From positions 1-5,669 of the forward strand of contig CAYPWF010000124.1 in assembly GCA_964414345.1 (NCBI GenBank): a stretch of 5,669 bases of DNA, read 5' to 3'. Of the stretch, positions 5,529 to 5,669 are shown in pieces. Origin of the DNA: Desulfocorpusculum sp964414345. Lineage in GTDB: Bacteria > Desulfobacterota > Desulfocorpusculales > Desulfocorpusculum. Under the pieces are notes generated by a model, which saw nothing but the letters and a program-made list of their open reading frames with translations, was not told the origin of the DNA and ran no database searches. The first letter of the stretch is position 1; every line of letters begins with the position of its first letter. Made by a program: the position numbers and the translations under genes.

Positions 5529-5537
5529 CCCCCCCTC
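5529..5537 (-). promoter_or_regulatory. Ribosome binding site of the HAD hydrolase
   Basis: On the minus strand GAGGGGGGG precedes the ATG (5525-5523) by three bases; its AGGGG part lies about 7 nt from the start, an acceptable Shine-Dalgarno arrangement in this G-rich genome. Confidence 0.5.
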
Positions 5538-5552
5538 GCACGCTTTGGGTCT

Positions 5553-5576
5553 GGGCGGGGTTTATCCCCACCCCCC
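5553..5576. repeat. GGGCGGGG-TTTAT palindrome, imperfect copy
   Basis: GGGCGGGG (5553-5560), loop TTTAT, then CCCC-A-CCC (5566-5573) within a longer C run. It is the same unit as the perfect copy at 5626-5646 with one changed base (A for G in the right arm). It lies 28 nt upstream of the HAD gene start. Confidence 0.65.
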
Positions 5577-5625
5577 ATACCACCCCCAACCCCGAACCCA
5601 TCGCAATTACAATTGTTTTGCGTAG

Positions 5626-5646
5626 GGGCGGGGTTTATCCCCGCCC
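5626..5646. repeat. GGGCGGGG-TTTAT-CCCCGCCC perfect palindrome
   Basis: Perfect 8-bp arms GGGCGGGG (5626-5633) and CCCCGCCC (5639-5646) enclose a TTTAT loop. The left 13 bases also occur at 5553-5565, and the right half recurs as TTCATCCCCGCCC at 5653-5665 (12 of 13 bases the same as 5634-5646). It looks like a REP-type extragenic repeat cluster continuing past the right edge. Confidence 0.7.
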
Positions 5647-5652
5647 GTAAGG

Positions 5653-5665
5653 TTCATCCCCGCCC
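5653..5665. repeat. Half-unit of the GC-rich palindrome at the window edge
   Basis: TTCATCCCCGCCC differs from the right half of the perfect unit (5634-5646) by one base and starts 19 bp after it. No left arm is visible just upstream, so this is a half-unit or part of an inverted partner that continues outside the window. Confidence 0.5.
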
Positions 5666-5669
5666 ATGG

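Noticed and set aside
5559..5593. Minus-strand promoter for the HAD gene (TTGGGG, 17 nt, GATAAA).
   Set aside because: The spacing is right, but both boxes fall in G-runs and in the repeat loop, where such matches arise easily; not convincing without transcript data.
5553..5665. GC-rich repeats at the right edge as a CRISPR array.
   Set aside because: Units are unequal, spacing is irregular, one is a half-unit, and no cas gene is present; a REP-type cluster explains them better.

Overview
The window looks like a piece of chromosome from a GC-rich anaerobic bacterium, most plausibly a Desulfobacterota/deltaproteobacterial lineage. This is an inference from three things: heavy AGG and GGG codon use, an oxygen-sensitive 4-hydroxybutyryl-CoA dehydratase-type enzyme paired with an acyl-CoA synthetase, and GC-rich extragenic palindromes. 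No rRNA, tRNA or other taxonomic marker is present, so the assignment is tentative.

Left part, plus strand (1-3724). A 5'-truncated acyl-CoA/acid-CoA ligase overlaps by 23 nt the start of a complete 480-residue flavin/[4Fe-4S] enzyme of the 4-hydroxybutyryl-CoA dehydratase (AbfD) family. All four iron-sulfur ligands and the known active-site residues are in place. The overlap implies translational coupling and suggests a two-step module: CoA activation of a (hydroxy)acid, then radical dehydration and/or double-bond isomerisation of the thioester. After an 87-nt gap containing a hairpin comes a complete TatD-family metal-dependent hydrolase. A rho-independent terminator about 90 nt downstream probably ends this transcription unit.

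Middle part (3725-4760). A small carboxymuconolactone-decarboxylase-family (AhpD-like fold) gene with a strong ribosome binding site stands alone on the plus strand. It is followed by about 390 nt of non-coding DNA. This stretch holds a 39-nt near-perfect palindrome with a degenerate second copy, nested inverted repeats, a TTGGGGGC/GCCCCCAA hairpin, and several copies of a GCCCCCAARC decamer.

Right part, minus strand (4761-5525). A complete HAD-superfamily hydrolase gene converges on the CMD gene. Its motifs I and II are atypical. Upstream of it, at the right edge, lie copies of a GGGCGGGG-TTTAT-CCCCGCCC palindrome that look like a REP-type extragenic repeat cluster running out of the window.

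I see no CRISPR array, insertion sequence, phage gene or defence system. The most interesting items are the ligase/dehydratase pair and the two families of intergenic palindromes.
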